From contig NZ_LGEG01000255.1 in NCBI RefSeq assembly GCF_001280125.1, positions 1-64,000 on the forward strand: a stretch of DNA of 64,000 bases. Direction: 5' to 3'. A program made the position numbers and the translations under genes. This DNA comes from Streptomyces sp. NRRL F-6492. GTDB lineage: Bacteria > Actinomycetota > Actinomycetes > Streptomycetales > Streptomycetaceae. Shown here piece after piece: positions 18,372 through 26,923 of this stretch; position 1 is the first letter of the stretch, and every line of letters starts with the position of its first letter. A model generated the notes under the pieces. It ran no database searches. It worked only from the letters and a program-made list of their open reading frames with translations, and was not told where the DNA came from.

Positions 18372-18384
18372 TCACTCTGCGGAA
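18372..18384. promoter_or_regulatory. Candidate BldD binding site upstream of whiB
   Basis: TCACTCTGCGGAA differs at one defined position from the published BldD consensus tnACnC(A/T)GnGTnA. It sits 28 bp upstream of the whiB -35. whiB is among the BldD targets reported in Streptomyces, so the position is sensible. The call is inference from motif match only. Confidence 0.4.
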
Positions 18385-18687
18385 CCAAGCGTATGCGCTA
18401 AGTGTTCAAATCACCAAAAACCGTGACACATGCCATCGGCGCGAGCGTGCGGCACGCCTTCACGAAGAAGGACGTCCGAGAGTTGGATCTTGTTGCGATC
18501 CAGCCGCGGAAGCGATCCGGATCACAGTCCGGTCACGAGCCGCCCCCTGTCCGGACCGACACGCGCGCGCCGCCACGTTCACGGGCATGGTCGAAGCGCC
18601 ATCTCTCCTGGTCCGCGCATGAGCAAACCTTTCTCCAGAGAGGGCAACCGGATGAGGTGAAACATTGCCACCAAATCGGGCATTGAG

Positions 18688-18724
18688 TTGACAGTCGGGT
18701 GCCTCTCCGGCCACCTTTGGTGGC
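18688..18724 (+). promoter_or_regulatory. Promoter of the polycysteine leader (predicted leaderless transcript) with palindrome
   Basis: A consensus -35 TTGACA (18688-18693) is followed after 18 nt by a weak -10 CACCTT (18712-18717). Initiation 7-8 nt later would fall on the A of the leader ATG at 18725. A palindrome CCACC-TTT-GGTGG (18711-18723) overlaps the -10, and a matching half GCCACCAAA lies at 18667-18675 just upstream of the -35. Together these look like a possible repressor operator. Confidence 0.45.
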
Positions 18725-18817
18725 ATGCCAGCGACCGCAGCGCCCGCCGCGACCCACATCCGTGGGTTCCGCCGCGCTGTCCAGGCGCGCTGTTGCTGTT
18801 GCTGTCCCAGCTGTTGA
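18725..18817 (+). CDS. Polycysteine leader peptide (cysteine-responsive attenuator)
   Basis: A 30-codon open frame that ends with five consecutive Cys codons (TGT TGC TGT TGC TGT, 18791-18805), then Pro, Ser, Cys and a TGA stop. The upstream part is Ala/Arg-rich (MPATAAPAATHIRGFRR). It has no Shine-Dalgarno, and the promoter geometry suggests a leaderless mRNA. Short poly-Cys leaders ahead of sulfur genes are known as cysteine attenuators in mycobacteria and are annotated as putative leader peptides in Streptomyces. The stop lies 108 bp before the cysteine dioxygenase-like gene, consistent with cis control of that gene. Confidence 0.8.
   Translation: MPATAAPAATHIRGFRRAVQARCCCCCPSC
18752..18767 (+). 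promoter_or_regulatory. Hairpin inside the poly-Cys leader, alternative to Shine-Dalgarno pairing
   Basis: ACCCAC (18752-18757) pairs with GTGGGT (18762-18767) over the loop ATCC. The 3' arm extended as GGTTCC (18765-18770) can instead pair with GGAACC (18910-18915), which overlaps the GAGGA ribosome-binding site of the downstream gene. These two pairings are mutually exclusive. Confidence 0.35.
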
Positions 18818-18925
18818 TGCCGCAGAGCTCCAGCCTCTTCCCCCAGCGTCACCCGCGTCATCCGTGTCACCGCTCTCCCGTGACCCCCCACCGCTTCTGT
18901 TTCTGCTGAGGAACCACCCCACCCC

Positions 18926-19450
18926 ATGAACATGGACAGCGACCTCCAGATCGCCGGCGACATCATGGAGGTCCCCCACCTCCTCCAGCCCGAGCGCGTC
19001 CACCCCGTGACCGTGGCCGATTTCGTCGGCCTCGCGCGCTCCATCGCCGAGGACCGCTCCCAGTGGGCCCCGCACGTCGAGTACGACGCCACCACCCGCT
19101 GGTACCACCGCCTGCGCACCGGCCCCGGCTACGAGGTCTGGCTGCTCTCCTGGGTCCCCGGACAGGGCAGCGGGCTGCACGACCACGGCGTCTCCTCCGG
19201 CGTCCTCACCGTCCTGGAGGGCGAGCTGACGGAGCGCACGGAGCGGGGCGTGCGGACGCTCGCGGGCGGCGCGCAGCGCGTGTTCGCGCCCGGATACGTC
19301 CACGAGGTCGTCAACGACTCCCTGGAGCCGGCCGTCAGCCTGCACGTCTACTTCCCGGGCCTGACCGAGATGCCCATGCACGAGTCGCTCCGCGCGCAGT
19401 GCGCCCCGGTGGCGCCCGCCCCGGCCGCGCCGGGAGTGATCGTCGCCTGA
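18926..19450 (+). CDS. Cysteine dioxygenase family (cupin) protein
   Basis: The 174-residue protein has a single cupin domain. His85 and His87 (GLHDHG) and His140 (VSLHVYF) match the three-histidine iron site of cysteine dioxygenase, which oxidises cysteine to cysteine sulfinate. YVHEVVNDS near 124-132 is the second cupin motif. The ATG start follows GAGGA at 18908-18912, with a second ATG two codons later. It lies just downstream of a poly-Cys leader, which independently points to cysteine metabolism. Only 13 bp separate it from cofD, so both could be on one mRNA. Confidence 0.88.
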   Translation: MNMDSDLQIAGDIMEVPHLLQPERVHPVTVADFVGLARSIAEDRSQWAPHVEYDATTRWYHRLRTGPGYEVWLLSWVPGQGSGLHDHGVSSGVLTVLEGELTERTERGVRTLAGGAQRVFAPGYVHEVVNDSLEPAVSLHVYFPGLTEMPMHESLRAQCAPVAPAPAAPGVIVA

Positions 19451-19463
19451 CACACTGCCGTAC

Positions 19464-20420
19464 ATGCGCATTGTGGTTCTGGCAGGCGGCATCGGTGGTG
19501 CCCGTTTCCTTCGCGGCCTCAAGCAGGCCGTGCCGGACGCGGAGATCACGGTCGTCGGCAACACCGGTGACGACATCCATCTCTTCGGGCTGAAGGTCTG
19601 CCCCGACCTGGACACGGTGATGTACACCCTCGGCGGTGGGATCGACGAGGAGCAGGGCTGGGGGCGTACGGACGAGTCCTTCACCGTCAAGGAGGAGCTC
19701 GCGGCGTACGGCGTCGGGCCCGAGTGGTTCGGCCTCGGCGACCGGGACTTCGCGACCCACATCGTCCGCACCCAGATGCTCGGCGCGGGCTACCCCCTGA
19801 GCGCCGTCACCGAGGCGCTGTGCGCCCGCTGGCGGCCGGGCGTGCGGCTGCTCCCCATGTCCGACGACCGCGTCGAGACCCACGTGGCCATCGAGGTCGA
19901 CGGCGAGCGGCGGGCGGTGCACTTCCAGGAGTACTGGGTGAAGCTGCGCGCCTCCGTGGACGCGAAGGCCGTCGTGCCGGTCGGCGCGGAGGCCGCGAAG
20001 CCGGCGCCGGGCGTCCTGGAGGCGATCGCGGAGGCGGACCTGATCCTCTTCCCGCCGTCCAACCCGGTCGTGTCCGTCGGCACGATCCTGGCCGTGCCCG
20101 GGATCCGCGAGGCGGTCGCCGCCGCGGCGGCGCCGGTCGTGGGCCTCTCCCCCATCGTCGGGGACGCGCCCGTGCGCGGCATGGCCGACAAGGTCCTCGC
20201 GGCGGTGGGCGTGGAGTCCACGGCGGCGGCGGTGGCCCGGCACTACGGCTCCGGACTGCTCGACGGCTGGCTCGTGGACACCGTGGACGCGGACGCGGTC
20301 GCGGACGTCGAGGCGGCGGGCATCGCCTGCCGCGCGGTGCCGCTGATGATGACGGACGTGGAGGCGACGGCCGCGATGGCCCGCGAGGCGCTCGCGCTCG
20401 CCGAGGAGGTACGGGGGTGA
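19464..20420 (+). CDS. cofD: 2-phospho-L-lactate transferase (F420 biosynthesis, CofD/FbiA)
   Basis: The enzyme transfers the phospholactyl or phosphoenolpyruvyl moiety to FO to make (dehydro)F420-0. The 318-residue product begins with the CofD signature [20 protein letters not shown], followed by [11 protein letters not shown], and contains DDRVETHV and [14 protein letters not shown]. The ATG has no Shine-Dalgarno 13 bp after the upstream stop, so it may be translated by re-initiation or from a leaderless mRNA. Its stop overlaps the GTG start of fbiB (GTGA), so the two F420 genes are coupled. Confidence 0.96.
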   Translation: MRIVVLAGGIGGARFLRGLKQAVPDAEITVVGNTGDDIHLFGLKVCPDLDTVMYTLGGGIDEEQGWGRTDESFTVKEELAAYGVGPEWFGLGDRDFATHIVRTQMLGAGYPLSAVTEALCARWRPGVRLLPMSDDRVETHVAIEVDGERRAVHFQEYWVKLRASVDAKAVVPVGAEAAKPAPGVLEAIAEADLILFPPSNPVVSVGTILAVPGIREAVAAAAAPVVGLSPIVGDAPVRGMADKVLAAVGVESTAAAVARHYGSGLLDGWLVDTVDADAVADVEAAGIACRAVPLMMTDVEATAAMAREALALAEEVRG

Positions 20421-21721
20421 GCGCCGCCCCCTCGTACCGGGTCTGGGCGCTGCCCGGACTGCCCGAGGTGGCCGCCGGGGACGACCTGGCCAAGCTGATC
20501 GCCTCCGTCTCCCCGGAGCTCGCCGACGGGGACGTGCTGCTCGTCACCTCCAAGATCGTGAGCAAGGCGGAGGGGCGGGTGGTCGCCGCCGACGACCGCG
20601 AGGAGGCCATCGACGCCGAGACGGTACGGGTGGTGGCGCGGCGCGGCGCCCTGCGGATCGTCGAGAACCGGCAGGGGCTCGTCATGGCCGCCGCCGGGGT
20701 CGACGCCTCCAACACCCCGGCCGGGACGGTGCTGTTGCTGCCCGAGGACCCGGACGCCTCGGCCCGCCGGATCCGCGAGGGGCTGCGCGGGGCGCTCGGC
20801 GTGGACGTGGGCGTCGTCGTCACGGACACCTTCGGGCGCCCCTGGCGCGGCGGGCTCACGGACGTGGCGATCGGGGCGGCCGGGGTGCGGGTCCTGGACG
20901 ACCTGCGCGGCGGGACCGACGCGCACGGCAACCCGCTGAGCGCGACCGTGGTCGCCACCGCCGACGAACTCGCCGCCGCCGGCGACCTGGTGAAGGGCAA
21001 GGCGGCCGGGCTGCCGGTGGCCGTCGTCCGGGGCCTGCCGCACGTGGTGGGCGGGGACGGGGAACCGGGGGCACGCGCGCTCGTGCGGGCCGCCGCCGAC
21101 GACATGTTCCGGCTCGGCACCTCCGAGGCCGTGCGGGAGGCGGTGACGCTGCGGCGGACCGTACGGGAGTTCACGGCCGAGCCGGTCGATCCGGGGGCGG
21201 TGCGGCGCGCGGTCGCCGCGGCCGTGACGGCGCCCGCCCCGCACCACACGACGCCGTGGCGGTTCGTGCTCCTGGAGTCGGCGCGGTCGCGGACGCGGCT
21301 GCTCGACGCGATGCGGGAGGCGTGGATCGCGGACCTGCGGCGCGACGGCAGGTCCGAGGAGTCGATCGAGAAGCGGGTCCGGCGCGGGGACGTCCTGCGC
21401 GATGCGCCCTACCTCGCGGTGCCGTGCCTGGTCATGGACGGCTCCCACCACTACGGCGACCCCCGCCGGGACACCGCCGAGCGCGAGATGTTCCTGGTCT
21501 CGGCGGGCGCGGGCGTGCAGAACTTCCTGGTGGCGCTCGCGGGCGAGCGGCTGGGCTCGGCGTGGGTGTCCTCGACGATGTTCTGCCCGGACGTCGTACG
21601 GGAGGTCCTCGGCCTGCCGGACGACTGGGACCCGCTCGGCGCGGTCGCGGTCGGGCATCCGGCGGCCCCGCCCCGGGAGCGGGCGGCGCGGACGGCCTCG
21701 GAGTTCGTCGAGGTGCGTTGA
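20417..21721 (+). CDS. fbiB: Coenzyme F420:L-glutamate ligase, bifunctional (FbiB)
   Basis: The 434-residue fusion is typical of actinobacteria. Residues 1-245 are the CofE-like ligase ([12 protein letters not shown] near 42, [17 protein letters not shown] near 137), which adds glutamates to F420-0. Residues 250-434 are an FMN-binding nitroreductase-like domain ([45 protein letters not shown]). In mycobacteria the latter reduces dehydro-F420-0. It starts with GTG overlapping the cofD stop. It is convergent with the DNA glycosylase gene, 16 bp away. Confidence 0.96.
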   Translation: MSAAPSYRVWALPGLPEVAAGDDLAKLIASVSPELADGDVLLVTSKIVSKAEGRVVAADDREEAIDAETVRVVARRGALRIVENRQGLVMAAAGVDASNTPAGTVLLLPEDPDASARRIREGLRGALGVDVGVVVTDTFGRPWRGGLTDVAIGAAGVRVLDDLRGGTDAHGNPLSATVVATADELAAAGDLVKGKAAGLPVAVVRGLPHVVGGDGEPGARALVRAAADDMFRLGTSEAVREAVTLRRTVREFTAEPVDPGAVRRAVAAAVTAPAPHHTTPWRFVLLESARSRTRLLDAMREAWIADLRRDGRSEESIEKRVRRGDVLRDAPYLAVPCLVMDGSHHYGDPRRDTAEREMFLVSAGAGVQNFLVALAGERLGSAWVSSTMFCPDVVREVLGLPDDWDPLGAVAVGHPAAPPRERAARTASEFVEVR

Positions 21722-21737
21722 GCCGGGCCCCTCGGGG

Positions 21738-22712
21738 TCAGAGGGCCGCGATGTTCCCCGGGGTCATGCGGGGCGCCCTGCGGGGCGGGATCCGGCCGCT
21801 GAGGAGGATCAGGCGGGCCGCCCGGTGGCGCTGGCCCTCGTAGGGGGCCAGGAGGTCGAGCATGGCCGCGTCGTCGGCCGTGCGGTCGCCCGCCAGGGCC
21901 CAGCCGACGATGCCGGGCAGGTGGTAGTCGCCGGTGGTGACCTCGTCGGGGGCGCCGTGGGAGCGCTGGACCACCTCGGCGCTCGTCCAGGGGCCGACGC
22001 CCGGGACCAGCTCCAGGCGCCCGCGCGCCCCGGCCGGGTCCATGTCCGCGGCCTCCTCCATGCGGCGGGCCACCCGGCACGCGCGCAGGACGGTCGCGGC
22101 CCGCTTGTCGTCCACGCCCGCGCGGTGCCACTCCCAGGACGGGATCAGGGTCCACGCGCGCGCGTCCGGCATGACGCGCATGCCGTCGGGGGCCGGGCCC
22201 GGCGCGGGCTCCCCGTACTTCCGCACGAGCAGCCGCCAGGCCCGGTACGCCTCGTCCGTCGTGACCTTCTGCTCCAGGATCGACGGGATCAGCGACTCCA
22301 GGACCAGGCCGGTGCGGACCAGGCGCAGGCCGGGGCGGCGGCGGTGGACCGCGGCGAGCAGCTTGTGGCGGGGCGTGAAGGCGGCCGGGTCGTCCTCGGC
22401 GCCGAGCAGCGCCGGGAGGCGGTCCAGGAGCCACGCGGCGCCCTCGCCCCACGCCTGCGCCTCCGCGACGCCGTCCCGTGCGGTGACGCGGAGGGTCCCC
22501 GGGCCCTCGGGCGTCCGGCAGGCCCGCCAGAACGAGCCGTCCCCGACCGCCCGGAAGGCGGGGTCCGCGGGGCCCCGGCGGAGGGGGCCGAGGGTGAGGC
22601 CGAGGTCCGTCCCCGGAGGGAGGGGGAGGGAGCGGGTGCGGGGCGCGGGCCCGGGGGTGCGGCCGGTCGCCCGTGCGGGTGCGGTGGGTCTCTGGGGGAA
22701 GCGGCCGGCCAT
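21738..22712 (-). CDS. DNA-3-methyladenine glycosylase 2 family (AlkA-like) protein
   Basis: The product is 324 residues from the ATG at 22712 (MAGRFPQRPTAP). It belongs to the HhH-GPD superfamily: the helix-hairpin-helix LELVPGVGPWTSAEVV is followed by GDYHLPGIVGWAL, whose Asp is the expected catalytic residue. Such enzymes excise alkylated bases. N-terminal ~100 residues resemble the AlkA-type N-terminal domain. It is leftward, convergent with fbiB, and separated from the next gene by a terminator. Confidence 0.9.
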   Translation of the reverse strand: MAGRFPQRPTAPARATGRTPGPAPRTRSLPLPPGTDLGLTLGPLRRGPADPAFRAVGDGSFWRACRTPEGPGTLRVTARDGVAEAQAWGEGAAWLLDRLPALLGAEDDPAAFTPRHKLLAAVHRRRPGLRLVRTGLVLESLIPSILEQKVTTDEAYRAWRLLVRKYGEPAPGPAPDGMRVMPDARAWTLIPSWEWHRAGVDDKRAATVLRACRVARRMEEAADMDPAGARGRLELVPGVGPWTSAEVVQRSHGAPDEVTTGDYHLPGIVGWALAGDRTADDAAMLDLLAPYEGQRHRAARLILLSGRIPPRRAPRMTPGNIAAL

Positions 22713-22819
22713 GGGACGAGCGTAGTCGGGCGGAGCCTGTGGGCGGGGCCGGCCGGGTGCGGGGCCGGGGCCGGGGCCCTCGGGGTGGGCCCGCAGGGGA
22801 ACGGGCGCCGCGCCGGGGG

Positions 22820-22862
22820 GTTGTGCCCACCCGTTCCGCCCTGCGGAACGGGTGCCCACAAC
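22820..22862. terminator. Intrinsic terminator after the manC-like gene
   Basis: CACCCGTTCCGC (22828-22839) pairs with GCGGAACGGGTG (22843-22854) over a 3-nt loop. GTTGTG and CACAAC extend the stem beyond a small symmetric CC/CC internal loop. It begins about 65 bp past the stop. Confidence 0.75.
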
Positions 22863-22926
22863 GGTGGTGACGGAGCGGGGGGCCGCTGCGGCACCCGGCC
22901 GGCAGGCAGGGCCCCCGCCCCGCCCC

Positions 22927-24009
22927 CTACTGGTCCGACGAGAAGCGGACCGTGCCCGCCGGGAGGGTGGCGTCGCACCAGACGCGGATGCCGTCGCGGA
23001 GTTCGTTGTCGGCGCCGACCCGGGCGCCGTCGCCGATGACCGCCCCGCTGAGGACCGTACGCGCGCCTATGTGGGCGCCCGCGCCGACCAGGGAGTCGGT
23101 GATCACCGCGCCCGGTTCGACGACCGCGCCCGCGAGGAGCGTGGAGCCCGTGATGCGGGCGCCCTCGCCGACCACCGCGTCCGCGCCGACGACCGTGCCG
23201 CCGGTCAGCTTGGCGTCCGGGGCGACGCGCGCCGACGGCAGCACCAGGCGGTCGCCGCAGCGGCCCGGGACCGCCGGGGAGGGCGCGCGGCCCAGGACCA
23301 GGTCGGCGGAGCCGCGCACGAAGGCCTGCGGGGTGCCGAGGTCCAGCCAGTACGTGGAGTCGACCATGCCCTGGAGGTGGGCGCCGGAGGCGAGCAGCTC
23401 CGGGAAGGTCTCGCGCTCCACCGAGACCGGCCGCCCGGTGGGGATGGTGTCGATGACCGAGCGCCGGAAGACGTACGCGCCCGCGTTGATCTGGTCGGTG
23501 ACGATCTCCTCCGGCGTCTGCGGCTTCTCCAGGAAGGCCGTGACGCGGCCGGTGGGGTCCGTGGGGACGAGACCGAAGGCCCGCGGGTCGTCGACCCGCG
23601 TGAGGTGGAGCGAGACGTCCGCGCCGGAGGCGGAGTGGGTGTCGACGAGAGCCCCGATGTCGAGGCCCGTGAGGATGTCCCCGTTGAAGATGAGGACCGG
23701 GTCGTCGGGCCCCGAGCGCAGGCGCGAGGCCACGTTGCGTATCGCGCCGCCGGTGCCCAGCGGCTCCTCCTCGGTGACGTACTCCAGGCTCAGGCCGAGC
23801 GCGGAGCCGTCGCCGAAGTGCGGCTCGAAGACCTCGGCCAGGTAGGAGGTGGCGAGCACGATGTGCTCGACGCCGGCGGCGCGGGCGCGGGCCAGCTGGT
23901 GCGTCAGGAAGGGGACGCCCGCCGCCGGGACCATGGGCTTGGGCGTGTTGACCGTGAGGGGCCGCAGCCTTGTCCCCTTGCCACCGACCAGGAGGATCGC
24001 TTCTGTCAC
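22927..24009 (-). CDS. manC: Mannose-1-phosphate guanylyltransferase-like nucleotidyltransferase (ManC/NDP-sugar synthase)
   Basis: A 360-residue sugar nucleotidyltransferase. The N-terminal Rossmann domain has the pyrophosphorylase loop LLVGGKGTRLRPLT at 6-19 and the metal-site segment LIFNGDILTG near 103-112. The C-terminal third (about 255-340) is a left-handed beta-helix of hexapeptide repeats (GGTVVGADAVVGEGARITGS and so on). Together with ManA and ManB it should complete GDP-mannose synthesis, and the S. coelicolor gene at this place is, as I recall, the functional manC. Substrate specificity cannot be proven from sequence. Confidence 0.88.
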   Translation of the reverse strand: MTEAILLVGGKGTRLRPLTVNTPKPMVPAAGVPFLTHQLARARAAGVEHIVLATSYLAEVFEPHFGDGSALGLSLEYVTEEEPLGTGGAIRNVASRLRSGPDDPVLIFNGDILTGLDIGALVDTHSASGADVSLHLTRVDDPRAFGLVPTDPTGRVTAFLEKPQTPEEIVTDQINAGAYVFRRSVIDTIPTGRPVSVERETFPELLASGAHLQGMVDSTYWLDLGTPQAFVRGSADLVLGRAPSPAVPGRCGDRLVLPSARVAPDAKLTGGTVVGADAVVGEGARITGSTLLAGAVVEPGAVITDSLVGAGAHIGARTVLSGAVIGDGARVGADNELRDGIRVWCDATLPAGTVRFSSDQ

Positions 24010-24114
24010 CTTGTCGTCTCTGCTTCCTGTCCGGGGCCGTCGGCACGTCCGTTTTCGGCCGTCCCTGCGATATGACCGGTCAGTTTATGCAGAGGGTTGC
24101 CTCCGTGGTCCCCT

Positions 24115-25812
24115 CTACCTCCCCTGATACGACGCCGCGCTCGTCCGGGCCGTGCCGAGCTTGCCGTACAGAAGCGATCCGGGGCAGTCCGTGGCGAATC
24201 CGTCACGGTGTCCGGCGATGGCGTGGAACTTGACCTTCGTGCCCTTCGCGTACAGGTTCCCGCCGCCCGAGGTCAGGGTCACCGAACCCTTCGGGTTGAT
24301 GCCGTGGAGCCCCAGCTTCCAGGCCGTCAGGCGGGCGACGGCGGTCACGGAGGCGGCCGGCGGGGCGGTCTTGCTGAAGGTGCCGAGGACGGCGATGCCC
24401 ATGGTGCTGGTGTTGAACCCGAGGGTGTGCGCGCCGAGCACCGGCTTGTCCACGCCGCCCGCCCGGCCCTCGTAGATGTTTCCGCACTTGTCGACGGCGA
24501 AGTTGTAGCCGAAGTCCCGCCACCCGCTGCTCAGGACGTGGTAGCGGTAGATGCTGCGCAGGACGGAGGGCGCCTGGGCGCAGGTGTAGTTGTTGCCGGT
24601 GGCGCTGTGGTGGACGAAGGCCGCCTTGATCGTGTTCGTGTAGACAAAGGTCTTCTCGCGGATCGACTCGTCCGCGCCCCACCCCTTGCGGGTGACGATC
24701 GCGGGACGGGGGCCGATGTACGGCGCGGCCTGGGCCTGGGCCGGTTCCTGCGCCTCGGAGCCGGAGGCCGGGGTGCGGGGCAGGAACGGAGGCAGGTACG
24801 GGGCCACGGCCTCGGCCGCCTCCTTCGACAGGACCGGGAGCCAGGGCGCGGCGTACGGGGCGAGCGGGGAGCCGATCGCGTCCAGGTCCACGAGATCCGC
24901 GAGGCCCGCGAGGCCCGCGGGGAACGGGGAGGGGGCCGGTGCGGCCGACCCGGTCGGCGCCGGGGCCGGGGGCGGCGGGACCTGCGGAGCCGCGGCGGCC
25001 GGAGCCGCGGCGGTACGGGTCCGGGGCGGGGCCGCCTCCGACACCGGACCGGACTCCGACGCCGGACCGGACTCCGACGCCGCTACCGGCTCTGTCTCCG
25101 GCTCCGGCTCTGTCTCCGATTCCGGCTCCGATTCCGATTCCGATTCCGTGAACGCGTCGGCGTACGGGTCCGCGACCGGCTCGGCCTCCGTACCCGGCTC
25201 CACGCCCGGCTCCGGGCCCGGCTCCGTGTCCAGGACCGGCTCCGTGTCCGTCGTCTCCGGGCCCTCTCCCGGGTCCACGAGTTCCAGGCGCAGGCCGGCC
25301 GGGAGCGGCGGCGCGCCGCCCGTCTCGCCCGCCTCCGCCCGTACCCGGATCTCGACGCCGTCCGAGTCGCCCACCCACAGCGGGGCCGTGGAGCCGCGGA
25401 GCGCCCGGGAGGCGCCCTCCGCCGTGTCCGGGTCGGCGCCGTGTTCGTCGTTGTGGGTCTCCACGTCCTGCCACTCCGACCAGGTGTCCGTGCCGGTGGC
25501 CCGGGTGCGGACCTGCACGGTGCCGTGCAGCGGGGCCTTGGGGTCGTCCCAGACCACGCCCACGAGCGAGAAGGGCTTGACGTCGCGTCGGGTGAGCCCC
25601 TGCTCCCCCGGCCCGCCGGCCCGCGAGGAGGGGCCCAGCGGGGCGAGCGGCAGGGACTGGGTGGAGCCCGACAGGTCGGGCGCGGGGGGCAGCGCGGAGG
25701 CCGCCGGTGGCTGCGCGAGCACCTCGGCCGCCGCGGATGCGGCGGGGGAGACCGGCAGGGCGAGTACCGCCGCGCAGGTGACGGCGATCGAGGAGGCGAG
25801 TGAGGCACGCAT
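24115..25812 (-). CDS. Secreted peptidoglycan recognition protein / N-acetylmuramoyl-L-alanine amidase
   Basis: The product is 565 residues from the ATG at 25812 (MRASLASSIAVTCAAVLALP, a signal peptide ending near AASAAA). An N-terminal beta domain (about 50-215, EWQDVETHNDEHGADPDT) is followed by a Glu/Ser/Pro-rich linker with repeated SESE and EPETEP (about 220-310). The C-terminal Amidase_2/PGRP domain (385-565) keeps the zinc ligands in AAFVHHSATG, GAHTLGFNT and FATDCPGSLLY. It should cleave the stem peptide from muramic acid outside the cell. Monocistronic, divergent from the TIGR03089 gene. Confidence 0.92.
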   Translation of the reverse strand: MRASLASSIAVTCAAVLALPVSPAASAAAEVLAQPPAASALPPAPDLSGSTQSLPLAPLGPSSRAGGPGEQGLTRRDVKPFSLVGVVWDDPKAPLHGTVQVRTRATGTDTWSEWQDVETHNDEHGADPDTAEGASRALRGSTAPLWVGDSDGVEIRVRAEAGETGGAPPLPAGLRLELVDPGEGPETTDTEPVLDTEPGPEPGVEPGTEAEPVADPYADAFTESESESEPESETEPEPETEPVAASESGPASESGPVSEAAPPRTRTAAAPAAAAPQVPPPPAPAPTGSAAPAPSPFPAGLAGLADLVDLDAIGSPLAPYAAPWLPVLSKEAAEAVAPYLPPFLPRTPASGSEAQEPAQAQAAPYIGPRPAIVTRKGWGADESIREKTFVYTNTIKAAFVHHSATGNNYTCAQAPSVLRSIYRYHVLSSGWRDFGYNFAVDKCGNIYEGRAGGVDKPVLGAHTLGFNTSTMGIAVLGTFSKTAPPAASVTAVARLTAWKLGLHGINPKGSVTLTSGGGNLYAKGTKVKFHAIAGHRDGFATDCPGSLLYGKLGTARTSAASYQGR

Positions 25813-25949
25813 GGGCCGATCGTGCGTAGCGCCGGGCCGTTCCGCGCGGCGGGACACCGCCCGGAAAGCGGCGGCCGATCGGTCCGACCGGTGGACGGCG
25901 TCACCGGTACGGCGGACCCCGGCGGGCCCTGCCGCGTACGCTGTCCGGC

Positions 25950-26702
25950 GTGAACGCCAGCGACCGCACCCCCGCCGACCTGCTGCGATCCGCGCTCGCC
26001 GCGGACCCCGGCCGCCCCTTGGTCACCTTCTACGACGACGCCACCGGTGAACGGGTGGAATTGTCCGTCGCCACCTTCGCCAATTGGGTGGCCAAGACGG
26101 CGAACCTGATCCAGGGCGAGCTGTCCGCCGGACCCGGCGACCGGGTCGCGCTGCTGCTGCCCGCGCACTGGCAGACCGCCGTCTGGCTGCTCGCCTGTTC
26201 CTCGGTGGGCGTGACCGCCGAACTCGGCGGCGACCCGGCCGGCGCGGACGTCGTGGTCGCGGGCCCGGAGGCGCTGGAGGCGGGTCTGGCCTGCTCCGGG
26301 GAGCGGATCGCGCTCTCCCTGGCGCCGCTGGGCCGCCGGTTCCCCGCGCCGCCCGCCGGTTACGCGGACTACGCGGTCGAGGTGCCGAGCCAGGGCGACC
26401 GGTTCGCCCCGTTCGTACCGGTCGATCCGGACGCCCCCGCCCTGGTCGTCGACGGCACGGAGCGCAGTGGCGTCGAGCTCGTCGAGCAGGCCCGCGTGGA
26501 CGCGGCGACGCTCGGCCTCGCCCCCGGCTCCCGGCTGCTCTCCGGGCTCGGCTACGGGGACTGGGCCGGCGTCTCGACCGGCCTGTACGCGCCGCTCGCC
26601 GCCGGCGGCTCGGTGGTGCTCTGCCGGAACCTGGACCGGCTCGCGCCCGAGGCGTTCGAGAAGCGGGTGGAGAGCGAGCGGGTGACGGGCACCGCCGTGT
26701 GA
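25950..26702 (+). CDS. TIGR03089 family protein (N-terminal fragment-like AMP-binding enzyme homologue)
   Basis: A 250-residue actinobacterial protein that resembles the N-terminal part of AMP-forming acyl-CoA synthetases: NWVAKTANLIQGELSAGPGDRVALLLP and YAPLAAGGSVVLC are typical. It lacks the C-terminal adenylation lid and the usual P-loop TSGTTGxPK, so it is unlikely to be a full synthetase. Conservation of this short form in actinobacteria argues against simple decay. The GTG start is at 25950. It lies between the amidase (divergent) and the LCP gene cluster, and its function is unknown. Confidence 0.88.
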   Translation: MNASDRTPADLLRSALAADPGRPLVTFYDDATGERVELSVATFANWVAKTANLIQGELSAGPGDRVALLLPAHWQTAVWLLACSSVGVTAELGGDPAGADVVVAGPEALEAGLACSGERIALSLAPLGRRFPAPPAGYADYAVEVPSQGDRFAPFVPVDPDAPALVVDGTERSGVELVEQARVDAATLGLAPGSRLLSGLGYGDWAGVSTGLYAPLAAGGSVVLCRNLDRLAPEAFEKRVESERVTGTAV

Positions 26703-26923
26703 CCGCGGTGCTTCACGGCCCCCGCTGCCGTACGACCCGGTGGAACCGCACCCGTTCGGCCCAGTGACGGGCCGGGTCCCCGGGTTCGCGCGCCCGGTCC
26801 GGTGGATGATCGGCCGGGGGGAGTCGCCTCCTTCCGCACCACCACGCGTCGGGCCCGGCCGTCTCCTTCCACGGCCGGCGGCCGTCCGACGCGCCGCCGA
26901 CGCCACGAAGGACGGACGCAGAC

